Shown: one piece after another, positions 1 to 8,413 of the stretch | Position numbering within the stretch: the stretch's first letter is position 1 | How the letters are laid out: every line of letters begins with the position of its first letter | DNA from: Candidatus Bathyarchaeota archaeon | Lineage (GTDB): Archaea > Thermoproteota > Bathyarchaeia > TCS64 > B23 | DNA length: 26,736 bases | Assembly (NCBI GenBank): GCA_029259285.1 | Contig: JAPDJB010000060.1 | Location: 1 to 26,736, forward strand | Reading direction: 5' to 3' | Made by a program: the position numbers and the translations under genes | Notes under the pieces: model-generated | The model's database searches: none | What the model was told of the DNA's origin: nothing | Seen by the model: only the letters and a program-made list of their open reading frames with translations

Positions 1-1
1 C

Positions 2-127
2 ACAAAGACGGGCCGCATCAGCTTCAGCCACCCAGAAGGAACCCACGACGACCAATTCTGGGCCCTAGCCCTAGCCATCTACGCAGCAGAACAAGAGAAA
101 ACCCCAACCCTCATCAGAATCCGATGA
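2..127 (+). CDS. C-terminal end of a terminase-like (RNase H-fold nuclease) protein, partial
   Basis: The reading frame is open from the window edge and ends in TGA at 125-127, giving 41 residues. The segment reads HPEGTHDDQFWALALAIYAA. A short HxDD-type acidic motif followed by an ALALA helix is typical of the very end of the nuclease domain of large-terminase-like proteins, where the last catalytic acidic residue precedes an alanine-rich helix. Such genes in archaeal genomes usually belong to proviruses or their remnants. The ATPase part lies outside the window, so the family call rests on this one motif. It could also be another RuvC/RNase H-like nuclease. It converges on trxB with only 34 bp between them, in an A/T-rich spacer. 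Confidence 0.5.
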   Translation, partial: TKTGRISFSHPEGTHDDQFWALALAIYAAEQEKTPTLIRIR

Positions 128-161
128 GCCCCTTACTCAAAAATTCAAAAAAATTAAACAT

Positions 162-1094
162 CTACTCCCGATAGTAGTAGGGTCTCCTGATGTAGCCGTA
201 GGCCTCGAGGGCCGCTGTAATGCCCTGAGCCACCGCCGTCCCAACCTGCTTATAGGGTCTATTGGTTATGTCTCCAGCTGCATATACGCCCTGGATGTTC
301 GTCCTCTGCCTTTCATCGACGATGATGTAGCCTCCCCCATCCACCTCAACTCCGGCGCTGCGAGCCAGCTCGCTGTTCGGCTCCTGCCCTACGGAGATGA
401 AGACGGCCTCCACCCCAAGCTTCATATGCCTCCCATCAACCCGCAGCCTCAAGCCCTCCACCTCCTCCTCGCCGACGATCTCCTCCACCACTGCGTTGAG
501 GATAAGCCTCACACCCCGCTTCTCCAAGGCCTCCACCAAAGCCCTCTCAGCTCTGAGAGTCGGCCTCCTATGGATGAGGATGACCTCGGAGGCGATGTCG
601 GCGAGATAGAGGGCTTCAGAGGCGGCCGTGTTCCCCCCGCCGACGATGGCTACTCTACGATCCTTGAAGAGGGGGCCATCGCAGAGGGCGCAGTAGCTGA
701 CACCCCGACCCCTCAGACGCTCCTCCCCTGGAGCTCCAAGTCTCCGATGCCTCGTCCCCATCGCCAGGATGAGGGCTTCCCCCTCATATATGCCCTCGGC
801 AGTCTTCACCCGTTTGGCCTCCCCGAGCTGAAGCTCCAAGGCCTCCTCGGGGTATCGAAGCTCGACTCCTGCTAATTGACACTGCCTCATCATCCTTGAG
901 GCCAGCTCCTGCCCCGCTATGCCTTCGGGGAAGCCTGGATAGTTCTCTATTTTGGGGGCTTCGAGGAGGAGGCCTCCTGGGATTTTTGCCTCAACGATGA
1001 GGGTTTTTAGGCCGCTTCGAGCCGCATAGAGGCCTGCAGCCAATCCAGTTGGCCCTCCCCCTATGATGAGTAGATCCCACCTCTCAGCCTTCAT
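162..1094 (-). CDS. trxB: Thioredoxin reductase (NADPH-type)
   Basis: A 310-residue cytoplasmic flavoprotein that transfers electrons from NAD(P)H through FAD to a redox-active disulfide and on to thioredoxin or glutaredoxin-like proteins. It has the FAD-binding GGGPTG at residues 12-17, the redox pair C135-A-L-C138 followed by DG, a second nucleotide-binding motif GGGNTA at 152-157, and the C-terminal FAD contact GVYAAGDIT. The HRRxxxR segment at 175-181 is the usual NADPH 2'-phosphate signature, so NADPH is the likelier donor. Length is normal. The ATG at 1094 gives the expected short lead before the first Rossmann strand. It is transcribed away from enolase; a TTTATGG element at 1112-1118 could serve as a promoter. 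The gene ends in TAG, showing that TAG is used as a stop in this genome. Confidence 0.95.
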   Translation of the reverse strand: MKAERWDLLIIGGGPTGLAAGLYAARSGLKTLIVEAKIPGGLLLEAPKIENYPGFPEGIAGQELASRMMRQCQLAGVELRYPEEALELQLGEAKRVKTAEGIYEGEALILAMGTRHRRLGAPGEERLRGRGVSYCALCDGPLFKDRRVAIVGGGNTAASEALYLADIASEVILIHRRPTLRAERALVEALEKRGVRLILNAVVEEIVGEEEVEGLRLRVDGRHMKLGVEAVFISVGQEPNSELARSAGVEVDGGGYIIVDERQRTNIQGVYAAGDITNRPYKQVGTAVAQGITAALEAYGYIRRPYYYRE

Positions 1095-1156
1095 CCTATA
1101 TGGTTATGGAGTTTATGGAGAAGACTTTTCCCCTTCCCGGCCCCTTATAGGAGGAG

Positions 1157-2464
1157 TTGAGTCGATATAGCATAGCGGGGATCAGGGCGAGGGAGATTCT
1201 GGACTCGAGGGGGAATCCCACCGTCGAGGTTGAGGTTGAGACCGAGGGTGGGGCGAGGGGCGTGGCCTCCGTCCCAAGTGGAGCCTCCAGGGGCCGCTAT
1301 GAGGCTGTGGAGCTTAGGGATGGAGACCGCCGATTCCATGGAATGGGCGTCCTGAAGGCTGTGAGGAATGTCGTCGAGGTCATCGCCCCCCGTCTAAGGG
1401 GATTGGATGTGAGGGAGCAGAGGGTCATCGACGAGATGATGATCGAACTCGATGGCACGGGGAACAAGTCGAGGCTTGGAGCCAACGCCATATTGGCTGT
1501 CAGCCTCGCCTGCGCCAAGGCAGCCGCCTCAGCCCTCGGACTCCAACTCTATGAATACCTCGGCGGATTAGACGCCGCCCTGATGCCGATCCCCTTCTTC
1601 AACATCATCAACGGCGGAAAACACGCCGGAAACGAGCTGGACTTCCAGGAGTTCCTCATCGCCCCCATAGGGGCTGAGAGCTTCAGGGAGGCCCTGAGAA
1701 TGGGGGCTGAGGTCTACCATGAGCTGAGGAGAATCCTCATCGAGCGCTATGGACGGTCAGCCATAAACGTCGGCGACGAGGGAGGATTCAGCCCGACGAT
1801 GAAGAGGGCTGAGGAGGCCCTGGAGGCCATACTATGGGCGATTGAGGAGATGGGCTACAGCGGAGCCATATCCCCAGCCCTCGACGTCGCCGCCTCCACC
1901 TTCTACAGTCCAGAGGGATATAGGGTTGGGGGTGAAACCCTAAGCCGAGGGGAACTCCTCGACTACTACGAGGAGCTGGTGAAGGTCTATCACATCATCT
2001 CCATCGAGGATCCACTGCATGAAGAGGATTTCGAGGGCTTCGCAGAGGCGACGAGGAGACTTAACATCCAAGTGGTTGGAGACGACCTCTTCACAACAAA
2101 CGTCGAGAGGCTTAGAAGGGGCATATCCATGGGGGCTGCCAACGCATTGCTGTGGAAGGTGAATCAGGTTGGGACGCTGACGGAGGCCATGGAGGCGGCT
2201 GAGCTGGCCATGAGCAGCGACTATGGGGTGATGATCTCACACCGCTCAGGGGAGACGGAGGACACCTATATCGCAGACCTCGCCGTTGCGCTGGGCTGTG
2301 GACAGATAAAGGCTGGAGCTCCATGCAGGGGGGAGAGGACGGCGAAGTATAATAGGCTGCTACGCATAGAGGAGCGGCTGGGGAGCAGGGCACGCTATCC
2401 CAGGGGCTTCGAAGGATTTAAATGGCCTTCACAAGGAGATTCAAGTCAAGTCGATGAGCCATGA
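1157..2464 (+). CDS. eno: Enolase (phosphopyruvate hydratase)
   Basis: Interconverts 2-phosphoglycerate and phosphoenolpyruvate in glycolysis/gluconeogenesis. The 435 residues include the N-terminal AREILDSRGNPTVEVEV segment, the catalytic glutamate in GDEGG (E208), Mg ligands D243, E284 and D310, the catalytic lysine K334 in LLWKVNQ, the SHRSGE loop at 361-366 and K385 in QIKAGAP. All catalytic residues are present. The tryptophan before K334 (usually Ile) is a mild departure. The start is TTG; the purine run GGAGGAG ends directly against it with no spacer, which is poor Shine-Dalgarno geometry, but no better start lies before the conserved N-terminus. Its stop overlaps the start of proC (ATGA), so the two are probably one transcript. 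Confidence 0.95.
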   Translation: MSRYSIAGIRAREILDSRGNPTVEVEVETEGGARGVASVPSGASRGRYEAVELRDGDRRFHGMGVLKAVRNVVEVIAPRLRGLDVREQRVIDEMMIELDGTGNKSRLGANAILAVSLACAKAAASALGLQLYEYLGGLDAALMPIPFFNIINGGKHAGNELDFQEFLIAPIGAESFREALRMGAEVYHELRRILIERYGRSAINVGDEGGFSPTMKRAEEALEAILWAIEEMGYSGAISPALDVAASTFYSPEGYRVGGETLSRGELLDYYEELVKVYHIISIEDPLHEEDFEGFAEATRRLNIQVVGDDLFTTNVERLRRGISMGAANALLWKVNQVGTLTEAMEAAELAMSSDYGVMISHRSGETEDTYIADLAVALGCGQIKAGAPCRGERTAKYNRLLRIEERLGSRARYPRGFEGFKWPSQGDSSQVDEP

Positions 2465-3228
2465 CCCTATGTGTAGCCGTAATAGGAGCCGGCGTCATCG
2501 GGGGAGCCATCGCCCGACGCCTCATAGAGAGCCAGGCGGCTGAGAGGGTTATAGCAACAAGGAGGAGGGTTGAGAGGCTTAGACCGCTGGAGGAGATCGG
2601 CGTAATAACGACGGGAGATAACCGCTGGGCCGCCGGTGAAGCTGATGCGGTCTTCATCTGCGTCAAACCAAACGACGTGAAGGGCGTCTTAGAGGAGATT
2701 AGGGGGGAGATAGATGGGAAGCTCGTCATCTCAACGGCCGCCATCATACCCCTCAGCTACTATCGGTCGATAGCCCCCGAGGCCAGATATGTGAGAACTA
2801 TGCCCAACATCGCAGCCCTCATAGGGGAGGCCTTCACCGCCTACGCCTGCGATGAGAGGGTGACGGAGGAGGATAGACAACTGATCAGGAGGCTGCTGGA
2901 GACTTTAGGCCCCTGTGAGGAGGTGGAGGAGAAGCATCTCGATGCGATAACTGGGCTGAGTGGAAGCGGGCCGGCCTACATAGCGATAGTCATCGACGCC
3001 CTCCTCTACGCAGGCCTGAAGGTGGGGCTGCCGAGGGAGCTGGCGCTCCGCTCCTCAGCCCAGGCCGTGCTGGGGACAGCCAAACTCGTGCTGGAGGGAT
3101 GCCTCGACACCTCGAAGGTGAAGGAGATGGTCACCACCCCTGGAGGCACAACCATAGAGGGCATATATCAACTGGAGGACTCAGCCATCATGACGGCCTT
3201 CATGAGGGCTGTCGAATCGGCTACGTAG
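2461..3228 (+). CDS. proC: Pyrroline-5-carboxylate reductase
   Basis: A 255-residue NAD(P)H-dependent reductase making proline from pyrroline-5-carboxylate, or working in reverse or on related cyclic imines. It has the N-terminal Rossmann motif IGAGVIGGAIA (about residues 8-18), the central VKPND segment, and the C-terminal dimerisation signature of the family: GSGPAYIA, the GLP..LA helix and VTTPGGTTIEGI. Length is slightly short of the usual 260-275. The ATG overlaps the enolase stop by four bases, indicating translational coupling. The pairing with enolase is not an obvious pathway link. The next genes are amino-acid-degrading, so a role in proline/ornithine turnover is plausible. Ends in TAG. 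Confidence 0.92.
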   Translation: MTLCVAVIGAGVIGGAIARRLIESQAAERVIATRRRVERLRPLEEIGVITTGDNRWAAGEADAVFICVKPNDVKGVLEEIRGEIDGKLVISTAAIIPLSYYRSIAPEARYVRTMPNIAALIGEAFTAYACDERVTEEDRQLIRRLLETLGPCEEVEEKHLDAITGLSGSGPAYIAIVIDALLYAGLKVGLPRELALRSSAQAVLGTAKLVLEGCLDTSKVKEMVTTPGGTTIEGIYQLEDSAIMTAFMRAVESAT

Positions 3229-3278
3229 AAGTGTAGGCTGCTGAGGGAGAAGCTGGGGATAGGGTAGCGGAGTTGGAA

Positions 3279-3293
3279 TTACAACGGTTGTAA
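3279..3293. promoter_or_regulatory. Small palindrome upstream of the amidohydrolase gene
   Basis: TTACAAC-G-GTTGTAA is a perfect inverted repeat with 7-bp arms and one central base. It lies in the spacer after proC, about 60 bp before the amidohydrolase start and about 25 bp before its likely TATA element. Position and symmetry fit a dimeric regulator site; it is too short to exclude chance. Confidence 0.3.
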
Positions 3294-3316
3294 ATGCGCA
3301 GCGGGGATAGTTAAGG

Positions 3317-3324
3317 GCTTATAG
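3317..3324 (+). promoter_or_regulatory. Likely TATA box of the amidohydrolase gene
   Basis: GCTTATAG is centred about 33 bp upstream of the ATG at 3354, predicting a transcript with a leader of only a few bases. No Shine-Dalgarno sequence sits before this ATG, consistent with a nearly leaderless mRNA. Confidence 0.35.
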
Positions 3325-3353
3325 GGGATGGGGAACCATAATATGGGATCATC

Positions 3354-4970
3354 ATGGCCTACGACATACTGATTAAGGATGCCAGGATCGTCGACGGAGC
3401 CGGTGGACCCTGGTTCTGGGGTGACATAGCCATCGAGGGGGACACCATAAAGGCGGTGGGGAAACTCGACGTGGAGGCTGAGAGGGTTATAAGGGCTGAG
3501 GGATTGACTGCGGCTCCAGGATTCATAGACCCCCACAGCCACGCCGATGCGGTTGCACCCGTCTTCCCAGAGCTTGAGAGCCTTGTGATGCAGGGCATCA
3601 CCACCGTCATAGCCGGAAACTGTGGATCAAGCCTCGCCCCCGTGAATCCAGAGCTGAGGGAGATCATGGAGAGAGAAGCGAAAAGATGGCTGCCCCCAGA
3701 ACTCGAGATCAAGATCACCTGGACAACCTTCGACGAGTATCTCACCGAGATGGAGGGGAGACGATATGGCGTAAACATGGCGCACCTCGTCGGCCACGGA
3801 ACCATAAGGATCGCAGCCATGGGCTACGAGGCGAGAGAACCGACGGCTGAGGAGTTGGAGGAGATGAAGAGTTTGACAGCCGAGGCTATGGAGGCTGGAG
3901 CCTATGGCCTAAGCACAGGCCTCATCTATCCGCCGGGATGCTATGCGAAGACCGAGGAGATCATAGAGCTGGCGAAGGTCGTCGCAAAATACGGAGGCAT
4001 CTACGCCTCACACATCCGAGGGGAGGGAGACACACTCCTCGAGGCTGTTAGAGAAGCCATAAGGATAGGGGAGGAAGCCGGGATACCGGTTGAGATTTCA
4101 CATCATAAGGCGGCCAGCAGGAAGGTCTGGGGGAAGAGCGCTGAGACCTTGAGGATGATGGAGGAAGCACGTAAGCGGGGGGTTGACGTCACCTGTGATC
4201 AGTATCCCTACAGGGCTGGGGCGACGAGCCTCGCTACGCTGCTCCCACCCTGGGCGCATGAGGGCGGCATGGAGAAGCTATTAGAACGGCTTAGGGACCC
4301 GGAGCTCCGTGAGCGTATGCGTCGAGACATAGAGCGGGGTCTTCCAGGCTGGGAGAACTTCGTCGAGGAGCTGGGATGGGAGAACATCTACATCTCCCAC
4401 GTCCAGACGGAGAAGAATAAGGTGGTTGAGGGGAAGAACCTCGTCGAGGTTAAGGAGATTCGAGGGGATCCAGATGAGTTCACATCCGTCGTCAGCCTCC
4501 TACTAGAGGAGGATGGAGCCGTCGGCATGATCATCTTCGCCATGGATGAGGAGGATGTCCAAAGAATCATGAGGCATCCCCTCCAGATGGTGGGAACCGA
4601 CGCCCTCGCAGCCTCGCCGAGAGGCCCCATGTCCCATGGGAAGCCGCACCCAAGATACTATGGAACCTATCCAAGGGTGCTAGGCCGCTATGTGAGGGAG
4701 CTGGGCGTCCTCACCCTTGAGGAGGCTGTGAGGAAGATGACATCAGCCCCCGCTCAGCGCTTCGGCCTATGGGACCGCGGCCTCATAAGGCCAGGGTTCA
4801 AAGCCGACATCACCATCTTCGATCCAGACACCATCATAGACAAGGCCACCTTCGAGAATCCCCACCAATTCCCAGAGGGAGTCGAATATGTCATCGTAAA
4901 CGGAGTCGTCGAGGTTGAAGAGGGCAGACTAACCGGAGAGCTGGGTGGAAGGGTGTTGAGAAAAAGGTGA
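3354..4970 (+). CDS. N-acyl-D-amino-acid deacylase (D-aminoacylase family amidohydrolase)
   Basis: A 538-residue zinc amidohydrolase expected to hydrolyse N-acyl-D-amino acids or related D-configured amides to a free D-amino acid and an organic acid. The N-terminal beta-sandwich piece (DILIKDARIVDG) leads into the TIM barrel with metal ligands H61 and H63 (HSHAD), the family-typical cysteine ligand C90 (GNCGSS), H220 (ASHIRGEG), H250 (ISHHKA) and the catalytic aspartate D416 (VGTDALA). The C-terminal strands return to the sandwich (RPGFKADITIFDP). Length is normal for D-aminoacylases and larger than hydantoinases. Exact substrate cannot be read from sequence; dihydroorotase/hydantoinase-like activities are less likely given C90 and D416. 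No signal peptide, so it acts in the cytoplasm. It converges with the diaminopentanoate dehydrogenase-like gene. Confidence 0.82.
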   Translation: MAYDILIKDARIVDGAGGPWFWGDIAIEGDTIKAVGKLDVEAERVIRAEGLTAAPGFIDPHSHADAVAPVFPELESLVMQGITTVIAGNCGSSLAPVNPELREIMEREAKRWLPPELEIKITWTTFDEYLTEMEGRRYGVNMAHLVGHGTIRIAAMGYEAREPTAEELEEMKSLTAEAMEAGAYGLSTGLIYPPGCYAKTEEIIELAKVVAKYGGIYASHIRGEGDTLLEAVREAIRIGEEAGIPVEISHHKAASRKVWGKSAETLRMMEEARKRGVDVTCDQYPYRAGATSLATLLPPWAHEGGMEKLLERLRDPELRERMRRDIERGLPGWENFVEELGWENIYISHVQTEKNKVVEGKNLVEVKEIRGDPDEFTSVVSLLLEEDGAVGMIIFAMDEEDVQRIMRHPLQMVGTDALAASPRGPMSHGKPHPRYYGTYPRVLGRYVRELGVLTLEEAVRKMTSAPAQRFGLWDRGLIRPGFKADITIFDPDTIIDKATFENPHQFPEGVEYVIVNGVVEVEEGRLTGELGGRVLRKR

Positions 4971-4978
4971 TGAGGCCT

Positions 4979-4988
4979 CCTCTTTTTT
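4979..4988 (+). terminator. Short T-run terminator after the amidohydrolase gene
   Basis: A pyrimidine stretch ending in six T residues (4983-4988) starts 9 bp after the stop codon at 4968-4970. Archaeal transcription commonly ends at short U-runs. It lies in the 16-bp gap between convergent genes. Confidence 0.35.
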
Positions 4989-6018
4989 ACTCTAGATATC
5001 TCCCCATGTGAACTGGAGTGGCGTGGATCAGCGGTAGATCCCTCATCGTCTTCAGACCTGGCTCGGCCTCGATGACCCTTGGAATCATGTTGGTGATGAC
5101 GCCTACAGTTCCATAGTCCCCATGGACGCAGGGAGATATCTTCTGATGGATCGGCGGCACGCCGTCGATGGTGACGCTGTCATACTCCTCCTCAGCCCCG
5201 ATGTAGGCTCTAAAGTCGAGGGTGATGACCTTCTCGCCGCCCATGACACCGTGAGCCTTCTGCCTTAATCCGGCGTTATAGCCCTTAGGCACCTCAACAT
5301 AGTCGCTTCTCACATCTCTGTCGAGGACGACGGGTTCAACCGGCTCCACCTCGATGCGGTCTAGAACCCAGCCGAGGGTGTCAGCGATCATCCCGATGGA
5401 CTGAACCAATCCGACATGCCCCGTGATCTCTCCGCCCTCGATCTTCTTCCTGAACTCCTCGACGGTGAGGCCTGCGCCGATCTTCTTCTGGAAGGGGATT
5501 CGCCGAGTTGCGGCGTCCATCTGCCTAACAACCTCTATGCGTCGAACCTCGACGCAGACTCCGGTCAACAGCAGGGGGAGAGTATCCATGAGGAAGCCTG
5601 GGTTTATCCCCGTTCCCAGAAGCGTCGCCCCATTCTCCTTAGCCAGCTTGTCCAGCTTCTCCGCGTAGGCCTTCCCCTCCTCGGTGGCATAGGGGAAGGA
5701 GAGCTCCTCGCAGGTGGAGATGGTGTCGACGCCATGCTTCAATATGCCCTCGAACTGGGGGTAGGTATCCTTGAGATATGACATCGTTGCGTGGACGACG
5801 ATGTCCGGCTTCGTCGAGGAGAGGATGTCATCCACATCATCGGAGACGATGACGCCTATGGGCTGTCGACCTAGGAGTTCGCCGAGGTCTTTCCCCACCT
5901 TGTTGGGGTCGATGTCTATGGCGCCTACGATCTCCACACCCTCCTTGGAGAGGAGATGCTCAGCGATCTTGCGGCCTATGACTCCCACACCATAGGAGAC
6001 TACTCTAACCGTCTTCAA
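4987..6018 (-). CDS. 2,4-diaminopentanoate dehydrogenase-like oxidoreductase (dihydrodipicolinate reductase fold)
   Basis: A 343-residue protein with an N-terminal Rossmann domain (VVSYGVGVIGRKIAEHLL), the AIDIDPNKVGKDLGELLG segment, a mid-domain TLLGTGINPGF loop, and the GLTVEEFRKKI...GHVGLVQSIGMIADTLGW region, all resembling the enzyme Ord. Ord oxidatively deaminates 2,4-diaminopentanoate in Stickland-type ornithine fermentation. The family is related to dihydrodipicolinate reductases, but length and the LVQS/GHVG region fit Ord better. The partner genes of that pathway (ortAB, oraSE) are not in the window, so the substrate may be another amino acid or diamine derivative. Start is TTG after GGGATGGGAG; a CTTAAAG element at 6050-6056 could be the promoter, so the gene may be transcribed separately from hdrA upstream. 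Confidence 0.62.
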   Translation of the reverse strand: MKTVRVVSYGVGVIGRKIAEHLLSKEGVEIVGAIDIDPNKVGKDLGELLGRQPIGVIVSDDVDDILSSTKPDIVVHATMSYLKDTYPQFEGILKHGVDTISTCEELSFPYATEEGKAYAEKLDKLAKENGATLLGTGINPGFLMDTLPLLLTGVCVEVRRIEVVRQMDAATRRIPFQKKIGAGLTVEEFRKKIEGGEITGHVGLVQSIGMIADTLGWVLDRIEVEPVEPVVLDRDVRSDYVEVPKGYNAGLRQKAHGVMGGEKVITLDFRAYIGAEEEYDSVTIDGVPPIHQKISPCVHGDYGTVGVITNMIPRVIEAEPGLKTMRDLPLIHATPVHMGRYLE

Positions 6019-6082
6019 CTCCCATCCCTACTTCATGCGTTCAAGGAGCTTAAAGGGTTTAGCCCCTGGAGTGGGAAGAGGG

Positions 6083-8413
6083 TTAGGCTTTGAGGCCTAT
6101 GCCCTCCAGCAGCCTGCTCCTCGCCTCCTCGGTTATCCTGCCCAGCGCCCTCACCCTCTTAACGTAGTCGTCGATGAAGCTGGGGAGCATCTTGTAGATG
6201 GGGAGATACATCGGCCTGAAGTGAAGGCGCTCCCCCTCCACGCCCAGCTTCTCCAGCTCGCCTCTCACCTCCTCCACCAGCCTGGCCGTCAGCTCAGCCC
6301 TCGGCGTCCCCTCAGCCTCGCAGATCATCACCCCATCGGCTCCCAGGGCTAGCGCCCCGAGGAGGAGCCTCCTATCCAATAAGGCCGTGGAGGGTAGGCG
6401 GATGATCCTTATGGCTGTGGAGTAGCTCAGCCTCGCCGTCCCAGCGCTGTCGGCAGCAGTATAGCTGATCTCGTCATCGAAGAAGCCCACGACGACGGGT
6501 TCCTCAACCCCTGAGACCAGGGCCTCCACCTCTCTCAGCAGCCCCTCAACGGAGTAGTTCGGCAGCCTCAACGCCTCCCTCGGGCATCTGGAGACGCAGG
6601 CTCCACAGCCATCGCAGGAGACCAGGTCAACCTTCGGCTCCCCATCCACCAGTTTGATGGCGTCGAGGGGGCAGACCTCGACGCAGACTCCGCAGCCGTC
6701 GCATCCGCCGATGTAGACAGGCTTATAGGGGCTCAGCCTCAAACGGCCCTCGCCGAGGAGCTCATAGGCCTTGGAGGCTGCAGCCATGGCGTCGACGACG
6801 GATTCATGGATATCCTTAGGGCCGAGGGCCGCCCCAGCGGCGTAGATACCCCTCCTCAGCGTCGAGATGGGGTCGAGCTTCGGATGTCTAGGGGCGATGA
6901 AGAGATCTTCGCCTAGGGGTATGCCCAGCTTGGAAGCCAGCTCATCTAGCCCCCTGGAGGGGATGAGGGCTGGGCAGAGGACGACTAAGTCGACTCGATT
7001 TCTTATGAGGAGGCCCGTGTCGATGTCCTCAGCCGTTATGGTTAGGCCCTCTGGGGTGACCTCCACCTCCCCTGGCCTGCCATGTATGAATTCTACGCCC
7101 CTCTCCCTAGCCTCAGCGTAGAAGGCCTCGAAGCCACGTCCTGACATCCTCATGTCGGTGTAGTATATCCAGATCTTGAGGTAGGGGAGATACTCCTTGA
7201 GGAGTATCGACTGCTTAATGGCGTAGGGGCAGCAGACGGCGCTGCAGTATGCTACACCCCTATGCGGGTCTCGGGAGCCTGCGCAGAGGATGTAGGCCAC
7301 GCTCTTCACCCTGCCGCCGTCGCTCCTCCTCAGCACCCTCCCCTCAGCCAGCTCCCTCTCTATGAGGCGTTCAAGTTGCAGCGATGTGATGACATCCGGA
7401 TGCTCGGGGTGATAGTTCCTCAGCCTCTCAAGGTCTATTAGGTCGAAGCCGGTGGCAACGATTATGGCTCCGACTCTCAGCTCCTCGACATGTTCAGATT
7501 CATCGAGGTTCACCGCCTCAGCTGGACAGGCCTCAACGCAGGCTCCACATCTCGTGCAGTGTTCGAAGTCGATGGCGTAAGAGGAGGGGACGGCTTGGGG
7601 GAAGGGGAGGTAGATGGCCTTACGCTTATAGAGGCCCTCCTCAAACTCGTCTGGCACCTCGATGGGGCAGACCGATGCGCAGCGGCCACACTTCAGGCAG
7701 CGCTCTGGGTCTACGCCCCGAGGCCTGATCCTTACGGCGACGGTGAAATCCCCTGGCCCCCCTGAGACGGATTCCACCTCCGCGTTTGTGATCACCCTTA
7801 TACGGGGATTCGCCTCCACCTCAGCCATCTTCGGGCTGAGGATGCAGGGGGCGCAGTCCAGCGTTGGGAAGGTCTTGCTGAGCTGAGCCATCCGTCCTCC
7901 GATGCTGGGTTTACGCTCGACGAGGTAGACGTTCAGCCCTGAGGCCGCCAGCTGCAGTGAGGCCGTTATACCGGCGATGCCGCCGCCGATGACGAGGACG
8001 TCTCGGCAGACCTCCACCTCCAACTCCTCTAGGGGCTGGAGGCTTCTCGCCCTGTTTATGCCCGCCCTGATTAGGCTGACGGCCTTCTCCGTCGCCCCCT
8101 CCCTATGAACCCAGCTACACTGCTCTCGGATGTTGACGTGAACCAGTAGATGCCTATTCAGCCCAGCCTCCTCTATGGTTCTTCGGAAGGTCTCCTCATG
8201 CATATGCGGTGAGCAGCAGGCGACGACGACTCTGCTGAGCTTCCTCCGCCTTATGGCATCCTTAATCATCTCCAATCCAGGCTTTGAGCAGAGGAAGCTG
8301 TGAACCCTGGCCACGGCGACATCCGGCTCCTCTCGAACTATGTCCCTCACCTTCTCGCAGTCGACGGTGCCTGAGATGTTGCCTCCACATCGACAGATGA
8401 AGACCCCTATCAT
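6083..8413 (-). CDS. hdrA: HdrA-like flavin/Fe-S subunit with a fused, cysteine-less MvhD-like domain
   Basis: Heterodisulfide-reductase-type subunit A, 776 residues, the FAD-carrying hub of soluble Hdr complexes. In order: N-terminal domain with CRCGGNISG (8-15) and cluster cysteines C42, C66/C67, C99; thioredoxin-reductase-like FAD domain (GGGIAGIT, 143-150) with the conserved C187-x2-C190; two inserted [4Fe-4S] motifs at C239/242/245/249 and C286/289/292/296; two further CxxCxxCxxxCP motifs at about 575-625; and from about residue 639 a domain matching MvhD/FlpD in fold signature (SYTAADSAGTARLSY, ALGADGVM). In that last domain the cysteines that normally hold [2Fe-2S] are absent. The stop of hdrB abuts its start, so the genes are coupled. 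Family function is electron bifurcation; the real electron partners here are unknown. Confidence 0.9.
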   Translation of the reverse strand: MIGVFICRCGGNISGTVDCEKVRDIVREEPDVAVARVHSFLCSKPGLEMIKDAIRRRKLSRVVVACCSPHMHEETFRRTIEEAGLNRHLLVHVNIREQCSWVHREGATEKAVSLIRAGINRARSLQPLEELEVEVCRDVLVIGGGIAGITASLQLAASGLNVYLVERKPSIGGRMAQLSKTFPTLDCAPCILSPKMAEVEANPRIRVITNAEVESVSGGPGDFTVAVRIRPRGVDPERCLKCGRCASVCPIEVPDEFEEGLYKRKAIYLPFPQAVPSSYAIDFEHCTRCGACVEACPAEAVNLDESEHVEELRVGAIIVATGFDLIDLERLRNYHPEHPDVITSLQLERLIERELAEGRVLRRSDGGRVKSVAYILCAGSRDPHRGVAYCSAVCCPYAIKQSILLKEYLPYLKIWIYYTDMRMSGRGFEAFYAEARERGVEFIHGRPGEVEVTPEGLTITAEDIDTGLLIRNRVDLVVLCPALIPSRGLDELASKLGIPLGEDLFIAPRHPKLDPISTLRRGIYAAGAALGPKDIHESVVDAMAAASKAYELLGEGRLRLSPYKPVYIGGCDGCGVCVEVCPLDAIKLVDGEPKVDLVSCDGCGACVSRCPREALRLPNYSVEGLLREVEALVSGVEEPVVVGFFDDEISYTAADSAGTARLSYSTAIRIIRLPSTALLDRRLLLGALALGADGVMICEAEGTPRAELTARLVEEVRGELEKLGVEGERLHFRPMYLPIYKMLPSFIDDYVKRVRALGRITEEARSRLLEGIGLKA

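Noticed and set aside
426..875. 149-codon open frame antisense to trxB
   Set aside because: Proline/leucine-rich shadow of a well-conserved enzyme; no domain signature.
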